Source of the DNA: CAYJFQ01 sp964369955
GTDB taxonomy: Bacteria > Bacillota_I > Bacilli_A > Erysipelotrichales > Erysipelotrichaceae
Direction of reading: 5' to 3'
Length of the DNA stretch: 64,000 nucleotides
Assembly (NCBI GenBank): GCA_964369955.1
Contig: CAYJFQ010000006.1
Coordinates: forward strand, 16,891 to 80,890
Part shown: positions 18,130 to 26,849 of the stretch, piece after piece
Layout: each line of letters begins with the position of its first letter
Numbering within the stretch: position 1 is the stretch's first letter
The notes under the pieces: model-generated
Seen by the model: the letters and a program-made list of their open reading frames with translations, nothing else
Told to the model about the DNA's origin: nothing
Databases searched by the model: none
Program-made: the position numbers and the translations under genes

Positions 18130-18993
18130 CTAATTCTCGCTTTCTATTTTGTCAAATCGCTTTCTTCTTCTTGTTGAAGTAATCATCATTTCTTTGATTA
18201 GTTCAGCGTTATCCTTGGTTAGATAATCTTCCATTCTAATTAGTTGTGTTTTAAAATTACTAATTTGTGTAAGAAGATCTTCCTTGTTTAATAAGAATAA
18301 TTCTGTCCACATTTCCTCATTTAATGAGGCAATTCTTGTCAAATCTCTAAATGAATCTCCCGTATAATCTTCCATATTTGGTTGATCGATGGAATTCATT
18401 AAACTAATTGCTATGACATGTGTTAATTGTGAGAGAAAGGCTATCATCTTATCATGTTTATCTGGTGTGATAACTGAGATAGTCTTAAAGCCTAAGATTC
18501 TTCCTAATTGTTTACAAACACTAATCGCATGTTGGCTATTTTCTTCTGTTGGAACTACTAAGTAGTTAGCTCCTTTAAATATATTATGGTCACTATAAGT
18601 GATTCCTGAATACTCTCTACCAGCCATAGGGTGGGCAGAAATAAATTCAACACCTTCTGGTAGACTGCTATTTATTTCTTGAAGGATGGCTTTTTTAATG
18701 CCACTGACATCAGTAACGATAGTATTAGGGGTAATAAGGTGCCCATTTTCTTTAATCCATTTAACTAATGTTGTTGGGTATAAACCAAAGATTATTAAAT
18801 CAGCTTCTTCGATTAATTGCTTATCAACTTCACTACTTCCTTTTTGAATAAAATTGTTCTCAAGGGCATAGTCTATTGCTTTGTGGTCATTATCGATGGC
18901 ATTGACTAGATATTGTTTTTTTGTTAATGCTTGTGCGTAACTACCTCCTAACAGCCCCAGACCTACAATTAAGATATTAGTTTCAATTTTCAT
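18130..18993 (-). CDS. tyrA: Prephenate dehydrogenase
   Basis: Oxidative decarboxylation of prephenate to 4-hydroxyphenylpyruvate, the tyrosine branch. The 287-residue protein starts with an NAD(P)-binding glycine motif (VGLGLLGGSYAQAL), then the catalytic-region SAHPMAGREYSG, and later LTHVIAISLMN. It lacks the C-terminal ACT domain of longer TyrA proteins, so feedback control by that domain is absent. It overlaps aroA by 11 bases and precedes aroF by one base. Confidence 0.92.
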   Translation of the reverse strand: MKIETNILIVGLGLLGGSYAQALTKKQYLVNAIDNDHKAIDYALENNFIQKGSSEVDKQLIEEADLIIFGLYPTTLVKWIKENGHLITPNTIVTDVSGIKKAILQEINSSLPEGVEFISAHPMAGREYSGITYSDHNIFKGANYLVVPTEENSQHAISVCKQLGRILGFKTISVITPDKHDKMIAFLSQLTHVIAISLMNSIDQPNMEDYTGDSFRDLTRIASLNEEMWTELFLLNKEDLLTQISNFKTQLIRMEDYLTKDNAELIKEMMITSTRRRKRFDKIESEN

Positions 18994-20188
18994 TTGTGAC
19001 CTTCAATCCAAGGGTTTCCATTAATTCAAAGAAGTTAGGAAAACTTTTGTTTACTGCTTGAATATTACTAATAATACCACCTGTCAAACTAAGCAAGATA
19101 CTAAGACTCATTACCAAGCGATGATCATTGTGAGTATTAATTATTTCTTGTGGTTTTTTTATTTTTGTTTGGTGAACAATTATTTTATTCTCAAAGATTT
19201 CCACTTTGACTCCAAACTTAATCAACTCTTCAGCCATACAAGCACCACGATCACTCTCTTTAATCTTTAAACGCTGAGTATTGATAAATGTAGCCCCGTT
19301 ATTAACAGCTGCTACAACAAATAATATTGGCCCTAAATCAGGGCAATCAGCTAAATCCAAGATTGGATGACCACTAGCTAGTAAAGGAAAATAATCTAAA
19401 TAAACTTTATCACCCTGTAAAGAATCATTAGTCAACCCATCAACAACAACATCACCACCCAGATAATTAATCGCCTCGAAGAAAGCCCCGTTAGAATAAT
19501 CTTTCTCCACAACTAACTCTCTTGAGGAATAAATCTGATTACCCTTAACTATTAAGTTATCACCATCCCAATCAATCTTTACCCCAAAATCAGCTAAAGA
19601 TTTAATCGTTAAGTTGATGTAAGATCTACTTTCAACTTTTGTAGTAAAACTAATAACACTATCCCCATCCAAAATCGGTAGAACAAAAAGTAGACCACTA
19701 ATAAACTGACTACTAACATCACCTTTTAATGAGTATTTACCACTAGCAAGTTTACCCTTAACAGTTAATTCATTATCTGTTTGTTTAAATTCAAAGTTAT
19801 GAGTTTTAGCCAAATCTTGATAGATATCCATCGGTCTCTCTAATAAACGCTTAGCTCCAGTTAACTTATACTTTTGATTGTTTAATAAACAAAGAGGAAC
19901 TAAGAATCTAATTGTACTTCCACTCTCATGACAATCTAGAGCTAAACTGCTTAAAGGATTATCCCTAAACCCTCTAACTTTTAACATATCACCATCTTTA
20001 GTAAAAGTGGCCCCAAGCTTCTCTAAACAATTAATAGTAGCTAAGATATCCATCGACTCTTGAATTCCAATCAAACCACTTTCACCATCAGAAAGGGCAG
20101 CGCAAATCAAGGCTCTATGAGCCATACTCTTGCTAGTAGGAGCGCTAACTTTACCAGCAAGTTTACTTATCGCAATTGAGATATCCAT
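18983..20188 (-). CDS. aroA: 3-phosphoshikimate 1-carboxyvinyltransferase (EPSP synthase)
   Basis: Transfers enolpyruvyl from PEP to shikimate-3-phosphate. The 401-residue protein has the two-domain MurA-like fold signatures: SKSMAHRAL near the N-terminus, ESGSTIRFLVPL, LERPMDI, SSQFISGLLF, and the C-terminal KESDRGACM and NDHRLVMSLSI. Length is slightly short of the usual 425-430. The ATG overlaps the aroQ stop by one base (TAATG). Confidence 0.94.
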   Translation of the reverse strand: MDISIAISKLAGKVSAPTSKSMAHRALICAALSDGESGLIGIQESMDILATINCLEKLGATFTKDGDMLKVRGFRDNPLSSLALDCHESGSTIRFLVPLCLLNNQKYKLTGAKRLLERPMDIYQDLAKTHNFEFKQTDNELTVKGKLASGKYSLKGDVSSQFISGLLFVLPILDGDSVISFTTKVESRSYINLTIKSLADFGVKIDWDGDNLIVKGNQIYSSRELVVEKDYSNGAFFEAINYLGGDVVVDGLTNDSLQGDKVYLDYFPLLASGHPILDLADCPDLGPILFVVAAVNNGATFINTQRLKIKESDRGACMAEELIKFGVKVEIFENKIIVHQTKIKKPQEIINTHNDHRLVMSLSILLSLTGGIISNIQAVNKSFPNFFELMETLGLKVTNEN

Positions 20189-20628
20189 TAATTATCACCT
20201 AAGTAATCAACTAGTTTATCTAAAGCAATTACATAACCTTGTAACCCTTGCCCAACAACTGAACAAAGACAAGCATCTTTAATATAGTTAATCTTTCTAA
20301 ACTCTTCACGATTATTAACATCACTAATATGAACTTCAATAGTCGGTAAGTTAACAGCTTTTAAAGCATCATAAATTGCAACACTTGTATGAGTATAAGC
20401 AGCTGGGTTAATAATTAGACCATCATACTTTTCAAAATAGGCCTCTTGTATTTTATCGACAAGTGCTCCTTCATGATTAGACTGATAAAACTCAACTTTT
20501 ACATTCTTGAATACACTATGTTCATTAATAATTTTTAAAAGGGTTGAGTAATTGCTGTTACCATAGACTTCAACTTCTCTAATTCCTAACATATTCAAGT
20601 TAGGACCATTAATCACTAATATTTTCAT
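20188..20628 (-). CDS. aroQ: 3-dehydroquinate dehydratase, type II
   Basis: Converts 3-dehydroquinate to 3-dehydroshikimate by the type II (dodecamer) mechanism. The 146-residue protein carries INGPNLNMLGIRE, YQSNHEGALVDKI, INPAAYTHTSVAI (catalytic Tyr/His region) and EVHISDVNNREEFR. The N-terminal loop Tyr of type II enzymes lies in EVYGN. It overlaps the upstream fusion gene by 4 bases (ATGA). Confidence 0.95.
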   Translation of the reverse strand: MKILVINGPNLNMLGIREVEVYGNSNYSTLLKIINEHSVFKNVKVEFYQSNHEGALVDKIQEAYFEKYDGLIINPAAYTHTSVAIYDALKAVNLPTIEVHISDVNNREEFRKINYIKDACLCSVVGQGLQGYVIALDKLVDYLGDN

Positions 20629-21851
20629 TTATAATCACGCTTAATTTCACTAACAATCGCTCTTGTAGTTTTATCTCCATCAATAATTTTGTCAGCTGAA
20701 TTCTTATATAATGGCAATCTTTCATTAAACCTTTCTTTCAACATTTGAACATTAGCAGTTAACGGGCGATCAAAAGCAGCTACTAAGTTCTCAAGACTAC
20801 GATCAATAAAATAGAGACGCCCATTTCTTTTTAGAGCTGCTACATTAGAAGGATCAATAATAGTCCCGCCGCCTGTCGCAATAACTGCACCAGTAATTGC
20901 CGAAAGACGTTCAATAGTCGTAGCCTCAATTTTTCTAAACTCAACTTCACCAAAATAAACAATTATATCGGCAGGAGTCATTCCTTTTTCTTTCATTACT
21001 TCATCATCTAAATCAAAGAAAGGGCGCTTTAGTTTTTCAGCCAATGCCTTCCCAATCGTTGTCTTACCAGAAGTCGGCATACCAACTAAAATGATACTTT
21101 CTTTCTCTTTCATCATCTCATCATAAACTCTTTCGATTTCTTGATGACTAACTTTAATGTCCATAAATTGCTCTAAGGCATAAGCTGCTTGAGCTACTAA
21201 CATGTATAAACCACCAATTGATTTAATTCCTATATTTTGAGCTTCAACAACAATATTGGTTCTTAATGGATTGTAGATTACATCAACCAAAGCTTCTAAA
21301 CCTCTAAATCTATTAATATTGATAGGTCTTGTATAATGATTAGGATACATTCCACAAGGTGTTGTATTGATGATAATGTCAACATCTTTGTGAGTGGTTA
21401 ATAAGTCTAAATAACTAGGATCTTTTGAACGAGAGATAATTAAAGTCTCTTCTGCATGCAATTGTTTTGTAACGGCTTTTGCCGTTTTACTTGTTCCACC
21501 GCTTCCTAAGATTGCGACTTTCTTTCCAGCGACTGAAACATTATTCTTTTCAAGTAAAGCTTTTAATCCCAAATGGTCAGTATTATATCCATATAATTTA
21601 CCATCACGATTAACAATAGTATTAACTGCTCCAATCTCTTCAGCCATTGGATCAACAACATCTAAGTACTGCATTACCGTTTGTTTGTAAGGGATTGTAA
21701 CATTTATACCTAGGAAATTTCGTTTAGTAAGAAAAGCTTCTAATTTTTCAGGTTTAACTTCGTGTAGTTTATAATCAATATTTGTAAACTTTCCCAAAAT
21801 TTCTTTTGAATAACTATGTTCTAATTTCCTTCCTATTAATCCATATTTCAT
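20625..21851 (-). CDS. aroEK: Bifunctional shikimate dehydrogenase / shikimate kinase
   Basis: A fusion of two consecutive pathway enzymes in 408 residues. Residues 1-245 are AroE: EHSYSKEI (shikimate site), NVTIPYKQTV, GAVNTIV, YNTDHLG, and the NADP site GSGGTSKTAKA. Residues about 250-408 are AroK/AroL: P-loop GMPTSGKTTIG, FFDLDDEVM, VEFRKIEATTI, TGGGTI and RPLTAN. Together they reduce 3-dehydroshikimate and phosphorylate shikimate. The two usually occur as separate proteins; the fusion is uninterrupted and lies in the same order as the reactions. ATGA overlaps with both neighbours. Confidence 0.93.
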   Translation of the reverse strand: MKYGLIGRKLEHSYSKEILGKFTNIDYKLHEVKPEKLEAFLTKRNFLGINVTIPYKQTVMQYLDVVDPMAEEIGAVNTIVNRDGKLYGYNTDHLGLKALLEKNNVSVAGKKVAILGSGGTSKTAKAVTKQLHAEETLIISRSKDPSYLDLLTTHKDVDIIINTTPCGMYPNHYTRPININRFRGLEALVDVIYNPLRTNIVVEAQNIGIKSIGGLYMLVAQAAYALEQFMDIKVSHQEIERVYDEMMKEKESIILVGMPTSGKTTIGKALAEKLKRPFFDLDDEVMKEKGMTPADIIVYFGEVEFRKIEATTIERLSAITGAVIATGGGTIIDPSNVAALKRNGRLYFIDRSLENLVAAFDRPLTANVQMLKERFNERLPLYKNSADKIIDGDKTTRAIVSEIKRDYK

Positions 21852-22954
21852 TTTCCTGCCTCCATTAAATAATCATTGCCATACTTTGTAATTAATAAAT
21901 CCGCCAAAACAATGGCAATAATACTATCAAGGACAATTCTTCCGCGATGAGCAATGCAAGGATCATGCCTTCCTACTAATTGATGAGTAACATTTGTCAT
22001 CTCTAAGTAGTTGATTGTATCTTGACACTTGAATATTGAAGGAGTTGGCTTCATTGCTGTATTAATAATAATAGGCATTCCGTTACTAATTCCACCATTT
22101 ATTCCACCACTATTATTAGTAGTTGTTATCACTTTACCATCGATTAAGCGTATTTGATCATTAGCTTGACTACCCTTAATAAGCGCAATCTCAAAACCTG
22201 CCCCAAACTCAACTCCTTTAACACCAGGGATACTAAAGATAGCACCAGCTAACATCCCCTCTAAAGTTCCAAACCAAGGCTCGCCAACACCGGCAGGTAA
22301 ACCATAAACAACAGATTCTAAAGTACCACCTACACTGTCTCCTTGTTCTCTAGCATAAAGAATAACTTCTTGATATAGTTCGCTAATTTTTGGATCTAAA
22401 ACTGGAAATTCTTGGACACTTAAGGCTTTAATATCTTCCAAGTAATCACCAAACTCACGATCATAGATCCCGCCACAACTTTTAAGATGAGTACCAATCA
22501 TTATATTTTTAGTTTTTAAAGCACTAATTAAGATTGCTCCAGCTGCCACTAAAGCAGCAGTAACTCTTCCACTAAAATGACCGCCACCACGATAATCTTG
22601 GAAACCGTGGTACTTAACATTAGCCGTATAATCCGAATGACTAGGACGAGCAATTCCGCTAGATTTACTATAGTCACTGGAATTTTGTTTATTATTGTCG
22701 ATTGTAATTGTTATTGGAGTACCTGTTGAAAATCCATTAAATACACCACTATGAATTACAAAATTATCTTCTTCAACTCTGCTTGTTGATAGTTTATTGC
22801 TAGGCCTTCTTAAGTTAAGTTGGTGTCTTATAAAATCTAAGTCAATTTTAACTCCACTAGAAATTCCATCAATAACTACACCCACAGAAGTTCCATGACT
22901 CTCACCAAATAAAGTAACTATTAAATTATTACCAATTGTATTTCTATTCATCAC
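21848..22954 (-). CDS. aroC: Chorismate synthase
   Basis: FMN-dependent elimination that makes chorismate from EPSP. The 368-residue protein shows the family signatures FGESHGTSVGVVIDG, the first RP(S/G) block LNLRRPSNKLST, ARPSHSDYT, DYRGGGHFSGRVTAALVAAGA, GGTLESVVYGLPAGVGEP and GRHDPCIAHRG. Start MMNRN uses the first ATG; it overlaps aroB's end by 11 bases. Length is normal. Confidence 0.95.
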   Translation of the reverse strand: MMNRNTIGNNLIVTLFGESHGTSVGVVIDGISSGVKIDLDFIRHQLNLRRPSNKLSTSRVEEDNFVIHSGVFNGFSTGTPITITIDNNKQNSSDYSKSSGIARPSHSDYTANVKYHGFQDYRGGGHFSGRVTAALVAAGAILISALKTKNIMIGTHLKSCGGIYDREFGDYLEDIKALSVQEFPVLDPKISELYQEVILYAREQGDSVGGTLESVVYGLPAGVGEPWFGTLEGMLAGAIFSIPGVKGVEFGAGFEIALIKGSQANDQIRLIDGKVITTTNNSGGINGGISNGMPIIINTAMKPTPSIFKCQDTINYLEMTNVTHQLVGRHDPCIAHRGRIVLDSIIAIVLADLLITKYGNDYLMEAGK

Positions 22955-23951
22955 TAACTCCTTTAATTAACTCTTCTAATTCAGTTAACTTAATTTTAAT
23001 AAAATCATACTTACCAAGTTCAGACACTTTGACAATAGTGATAGAATCACCACTAGCTTTTTTATCATGTGTAGCCGCTTGATAGATAGTTTGATAATCA
23101 AAATCTTTATAACTAGTTGGGATTCCTAATCTTTGAAGGATCTTAATTAAACGTGGTTTTAATGAAGTATTAATCATTGGAATCATCCCTAATCCTACAC
23201 ACTCACCATGGTATAACTTACCAAGATTAGTGCTTTCAATTCCGTGTCCAATCGTATGCCCGAAGTTTAAAACTTTACGAACATTTTGTTCCTTCTCATC
23301 AACTACAACAATATCTCTTTTAATTTTAATAGATTCAATAATAATCTTTTGAATATCTAAATGTAATTTCTCAAACTCTTCAAATAACAAACTATCACAA
23401 GTGGTGGCCATCTTTAAGCCTTCCACTAAACCATTATTAATCTGCCTTTTATCTAAAGTATTTAAAACCATAAAATCTATTAAAACACCCTTAGGTTGAT
23501 AGAAAGCTCCAACTATATTCTTGTAAGATTGATAATCAATGGCTGTTTTTCCACCAATTGAAGAATCAATTTGAGACAAAACAGTAGTAGGAACATTATA
23601 GAAATCAATTCCACGCATATAAGTAGCACTCACAAAACCAGCTAAATCTCCAACAACTCCACCGCCAACTGCCACAACACAATCACTCCTTGTGAAGTTA
23701 CTTTCAATTAACTTTTCAATAATTAATTGATAAGTCTCAATATTTTTATTCTCTTCACCTTCATCAATAGTCACAATTATAGAGTTCAATGATTTATCCT
23801 TAACCATTTGACTATATATAGCAGGTACACCAGTGTCAGTAACAATACACACTTTACGCTGTAAATTAAAATAATGATCAATATTTTTAAGAATATTTTC
23901 CCCAAGATGAATAGGGTAACTGTTCTCTGTTAGATTTACTTCAATCTTCAT
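22944..23951 (-). CDS. aroB: 3-dehydroquinate synthase
   Basis: NAD- and metal-dependent cyclisation of DAHP to 3-dehydroquinate. The 335-residue product has VAVGGGVVGDLAGFVSATYMRG, PTTVLSQIDSSIGGKTAID, and the metal-binding Glu/His sets in LVEGLKMA, NFGHTIGHGIE and GECVGLGM. I chose ATG 23951, one base after the pheA stop, with GTGGTGAA as ribosome site; a longer open frame upstream overlaps pheA and is not needed for the fold. Confidence 0.94.
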   Translation of the reverse strand: MKIEVNLTENSYPIHLGENILKNIDHYFNLQRKVCIVTDTGVPAIYSQMVKDKSLNSIIVTIDEGEENKNIETYQLIIEKLIESNFTRSDCVVAVGGGVVGDLAGFVSATYMRGIDFYNVPTTVLSQIDSSIGGKTAIDYQSYKNIVGAFYQPKGVLIDFMVLNTLDKRQINNGLVEGLKMATTCDSLLFEEFEKLHLDIQKIIIESIKIKRDIVVVDEKEQNVRKVLNFGHTIGHGIESTNLGKLYHGECVGLGMIPMINTSLKPRLIKILQRLGIPTSYKDFDYQTIYQAATHDKKASGDSITIVKVSELGKYDFIKIKLTELEELIKGVSDE

Positions 23952-23952
23952 A

Positions 23953-25056
23953 TTATTCACCACTTTCCAAAATCGGTTTATTAATATACGAACCAATCAC
24001 CTTTACACTTAAACACTCTTTATCAAGTTCTTTTAACATCTTAGCGCCTTTTTTACCATTGATGTTACCAATGCCTTCGATAATAAAATAATATTCCCAA
24101 TTATTATCTTTTGTAGGGCGACTTTTTAAGGCTTGAAGATTAAAACCGTTATTCCCAATAATTGAAACAGCTTTACTTAATGAGCCAGCTTTATTTTTGA
24201 CGATAAAGAACATAAAAAAACGATCATCATTTTTATTAAGTTGGTTACTAGTTCTAGAGAAGACTGCAAATCTTGTAGTGTTAGTACTACTTTGATTTAT
24301 GTTTCTTTCTAACACTTCTAAATTATAAAGCTTCGCAGTTTCACTACTAGCGATTACCGCGGCATCTTTAGCTAGACTTTCAGACAATTGTTTACCTGCA
24401 ACTGCAGTGTTGATTGCTTCTATTTCTTGCCAATCTTTATCTTTTAAATAATCACGACATTGAGCTAAAGCTTGAGGATGGCTAATTACTTTTTTTAGAT
24501 TTTTGTAGCTTACACCCTTATTAACTAGTAGACAATGGTTAATTGAGAAGCTATAGATGCCATTAATAAATAATGAACCCTCAAAAGCTAAATCAATTAC
24601 ATTAGTCACATCGCCATTAGTACTATTTTCAATTGGCAAGACAACACAATCACAATCTCCATCCACAACACTTTGATAAGCACTGTGAAAGTTAGGGTAA
24701 TTTAAATGTTGGCCATCTGGAAATATTCTACTACTTGCGATTTGTGCAAATGAACCTTCGACCCCAGAATAGCTAATTTTCATACCCTCTAAAATATGGT
24801 GTTGGTAGCTTTTTGAAAGCTCCATCTTATTTTTTAAGAAGTTTACATAATAACTTCTAAGTGTGACATCGTCGATATATTGAGAGTTTCTTTCAATAAT
24901 CTCTAATTCCCTTTGACTATCAAAAACTGGTATTCCATTTTCTTGTTTATATTGAGCTACATTTCTAACTTCCTTCATGCGAGCTACAAATAAATCAGCC
25001 ATTTCTTTGTCGATATTATTAATATTTATTCTTGAGTTTTCTAATTTGTTTTTCAT
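23953..25056 (-). CDS. pheA: Bifunctional chorismate mutase / prephenate dehydratase
   Basis: First gene of the aromatic operon. It makes prephenate from chorismate and then phenylpyruvate. Residues 1-85 are an AroQ-type mutase (INNIDKEMADLFVARMKEV). About 92-275 are the dehydratase (YSGVEGSFAQIASS, LPIENSTNGDV, and TTRFAVFSR near 272). About 280-365 are an ACT regulatory domain (VKNKAGSLSKAVSII, ALKSRPTKDN) that normally binds Phe. ATG 25056 is chosen because AAGGGG lies before it and the mutase begins there; the open frame extends further 5' into the attenuator. Expression should be set by the leader peptide and terminator directly upstream. Confidence 0.94.
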   Translation of the reverse strand: MKNKLENSRININNIDKEMADLFVARMKEVRNVAQYKQENGIPVFDSQRELEIIERNSQYIDDVTLRSYYVNFLKNKMELSKSYQHHILEGMKISYSGVEGSFAQIASSRIFPDGQHLNYPNFHSAYQSVVDGDCDCVVLPIENSTNGDVTNVIDLAFEGSLFINGIYSFSINHCLLVNKGVSYKNLKKVISHPQALAQCRDYLKDKDWQEIEAINTAVAGKQLSESLAKDAAVIASSETAKLYNLEVLERNINQSSTNTTRFAVFSRTSNQLNKNDDRFFMFFIVKNKAGSLSKAVSIIGNNGFNLQALKSRPTKDNNWEYYFIIEGIGNINGKKGAKMLKELDKECLSVKVIGSYINKPILESGE

Positions 25057-25080
25057 TTCATACCCCTTATTTAAAAAAAT

Positions 25081-25118
25081 AAAGCCTGTTATCAAAATAG
25101 TCATCGATAACAGGCTTT
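25081..25118 (-). terminator. Attenuator terminator ahead of pheA
   Basis: A 13-bp perfect stem (25106-25118 with 25081-25093) with a 12-base loop is followed on the minus strand by a T run just before the pheA ribosome site. It lies between the leader peptide stop and pheA, the place expected for a transcription attenuator. Confidence 0.85.
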
Positions 25119-25174
25119 CATCACATTATTTACAAGATATTACATACACACAGCAGCCATTATAACTGTTGGGT

Positions 25175-25246
25175 TTAGACAATCTTCTTACAAATATTAA
25201 GTAAGCCCATATCACAGTAATAATAGAATTTTTCTAGGTTGTTCAT
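25175..25246 (-). CDS. Phe/Tyr leader peptide of the aromatic operon
   Basis: A 23-codon open frame with a strong ribosome site (GGAAGGAAAG, 25252-25261, 5 bases before the ATG). It encodes MNNLEKFYYYCDMGLLNICK followed by KIV, with one Phe and three consecutive Tyr codons at positions 7-10. It begins about 30 bases after a strong promoter and is followed by the terminator ahead of pheA. This is the standard anatomy of ribosome-mediated attenuation: scarcity of charged tRNA-Phe or tRNA-Tyr would stall the ribosome and favour read-through. An antiterminator is possible between GGGCTT in codons 13-15 and AAGCC(T) of the terminator 5' arm (inference). Confidence 0.78.
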   Translation of the reverse strand: MNNLEKFYYYCDMGLLNICKKIV

Positions 25247-25278
25247 ATAAGCTTTCCTTCCATTTTTTAAACATTGAT

Positions 25279-25307
25279 ATTATACATTTTAGTAACCCAA
25301 TAGTCAA
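25279..25307 (-). promoter_or_regulatory. Promoter of the aromatic amino acid operon
   Basis: On the minus strand TTGACT (25307-25302) and TATAAT (25284-25279) are separated by 17 bases, a near-consensus sigma-A promoter. Transcription would start near 25271, just ahead of the leader peptide. Confidence 0.85.
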
Positions 25308-25347
25308 TAAACTAAAAATAAGTTAAAATAAAAAAAAGTAGGTGCTT

Positions 25348-26301
25348 ATGAAGGAAAAAATATTCAACAGAAAAGGATTAATATTTAAATCATTAATAGG
25401 GTTAATGATTATCATTATCCTTTTTAATCCTCAATGGATTCCATTTTTAAATGATGAAGTTGTTAAAGATATACAAATAGCTTTAAAAAAGAATTTCTCA
25501 ATCTTAAGAGGCAGTGATCAATCACTTAGCGCCGCACTTCCAATGGCTTTCTCATTATTGTCAATGGTTATTGGAGTGATGATTGCGACATGGTTTGTTA
25601 AATACCTGATCAGTAAGATTAAAGTTAAAGATAAACATAGTCTAACTATCGTTGTATTAATTGATAGTTTTGTTCGTTATGTATCAGTTATTATTATCGG
25701 AGTATGGGGCTTAACCATTTTAGGTGTTAACATCATAGGAATATTTGCGAGTTTAGGAATCATGGGGCTAGTAATTGGTTTTGGAGCTCAAAGTTTAATC
25801 CAGGATATTATTACAGGTATCTTTATTATTTTAGAGGGTCAATATGTAATTGATGATATTATTGAGATTGATAATTTTAGAGGAGTTGTTAAAAAAATTG
25901 GAGTCAGAACTACAACTTTTGAGGACGCTTCTGGAAATTTAAAGATTATAAATAATTCAGATATTCGCAACTTAATAAATCGTTCAAAAGACGAATCTTT
26001 AGTTTATTGTGCAGTAGGGGTTAGTTATGAAGATGATTTCTTAGTTATTGAAAAGAAAATCCAAGAGAAGGTATTACCTTATATTATTAAGGAGGGACTT
26101 GTTTATGGTATTAAGAATATTGAATACCAAGGAGTGGACTCATTAGGCGATAGTTCAATCAATTTGAAGTTTACAGGCTTTGTCAAAGAGTCAAATTACT
26201 TTGTTGGTTATCGTCAACTAAATCGTTTAATTTTAATAGCTTTCAGTGAAAATAAGATCTCAATTCCATATCCACAATTAGATGTCCACAGTAAAGATTA
26301 G
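25348..26301 (+). CDS. Small-conductance mechanosensitive channel (MscS family)
   Basis: A membrane tension-gated channel that releases solutes on osmotic downshock. About 317 residues hold an N-terminal helix (14-32), two further helices (about 70-90, 105-135) and the pore helix IMGLVIGFGAQSLIQDIITG. The cytosolic beta domain follows (VIDDIIEIDNFRGVVKKIGVR, where the family often has GD in place of ID). ATG 25348 has AGGTG only 3 bases upstream; a GTG at 25342 is the alternative. Monocistronic. Confidence 0.9.
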   Translation: MKEKIFNRKGLIFKSLIGLMIIIILFNPQWIPFLNDEVVKDIQIALKKNFSILRGSDQSLSAALPMAFSLLSMVIGVMIATWFVKYLISKIKVKDKHSLTIVVLIDSFVRYVSVIIIGVWGLTILGVNIIGIFASLGIMGLVIGFGAQSLIQDIITGIFIILEGQYVIDDIIEIDNFRGVVKKIGVRTTTFEDASGNLKIINNSDIRNLINRSKDESLVYCAVGVSYEDDFLVIEKKIQEKVLPYIIKEGLVYGIKNIEYQGVDSLGDSSINLKFTGFVKESNYFVGYRQLNRLILIAFSENKISIPYPQLDVHSKD

Positions 26302-26302
26302 T

Positions 26303-26748
26303 ATGAATAAACAGTAATAATAACTACAAGCTGGCTTAATGATTTTAGCGCTGAATGATGCGTTAATGGGATTAAGTAGAACTTTAATCGAGCTAACCTT
26401 TGCCTTGGAAAATAATTTACCAGTAGTGTTTATTGGTTTTATTTCTTCATTATGACGATCTCGAGTGAGCATCTTTCTGGAAACTTAATGATAAAGGTAA
26501 TGTTTTGAAGTCAGTAGTGTAGATATGATAATGTATTTAGTGACGCTTAGTTATAGTTAGCAACAGCTATCTTTTTGTTTTTAGGTTAATATTAATAATG
26601 GTTATTATCATTATTTTATTATTACCTATAATATATCTTTAGTTTTAAATCTTGATTTTAAAAGTCGGTTCAAAGAAATTACCGCAACTAGTTTAGGTGT
26701 TGTGGATTTAACTCTTGTGATTGGTTATTGTTAAGGTGTAAAAATATA
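26303..26748 (+). pseudogene. Decayed VIT1/CCC1-family transporter
   Basis: No intact frame exists, but pieces in different frames and in the right order match the VIT1/CCC1 (iron/manganese) transporter family. About 26330-26455 gives a segment containing LNDALMGLSRT and LTFALEN, then a stop. SSEHLSGN follows in another frame near 26460, then KGNVLKSVV. A C-terminal piece near 26660-26730 contains SRFKEITATSLGVVDLTLVIGY. Stops and frameshifts between them, and short spacing, show internal loss. This fills most of the 548-base gap between mscS and the rubredoxin gene. Confidence 0.6.
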
Positions 26749-26849
26749 GCTATTTACTATTAATTGATTTGGTTTTTAAAAAATAATTAAAATACTATCT
26801 ATTTTAAGGAAAAAAGATTACACTATGCTTAACAAAGGAGATAATCATT

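Noticed and set aside
25057..25260. T-box riboswitch upstream of pheA
   Set aside because: No T-box motif (the conserved stretch pairing with the tRNA acceptor end) is present; the short leader peptide and simple terminator explain the region better.
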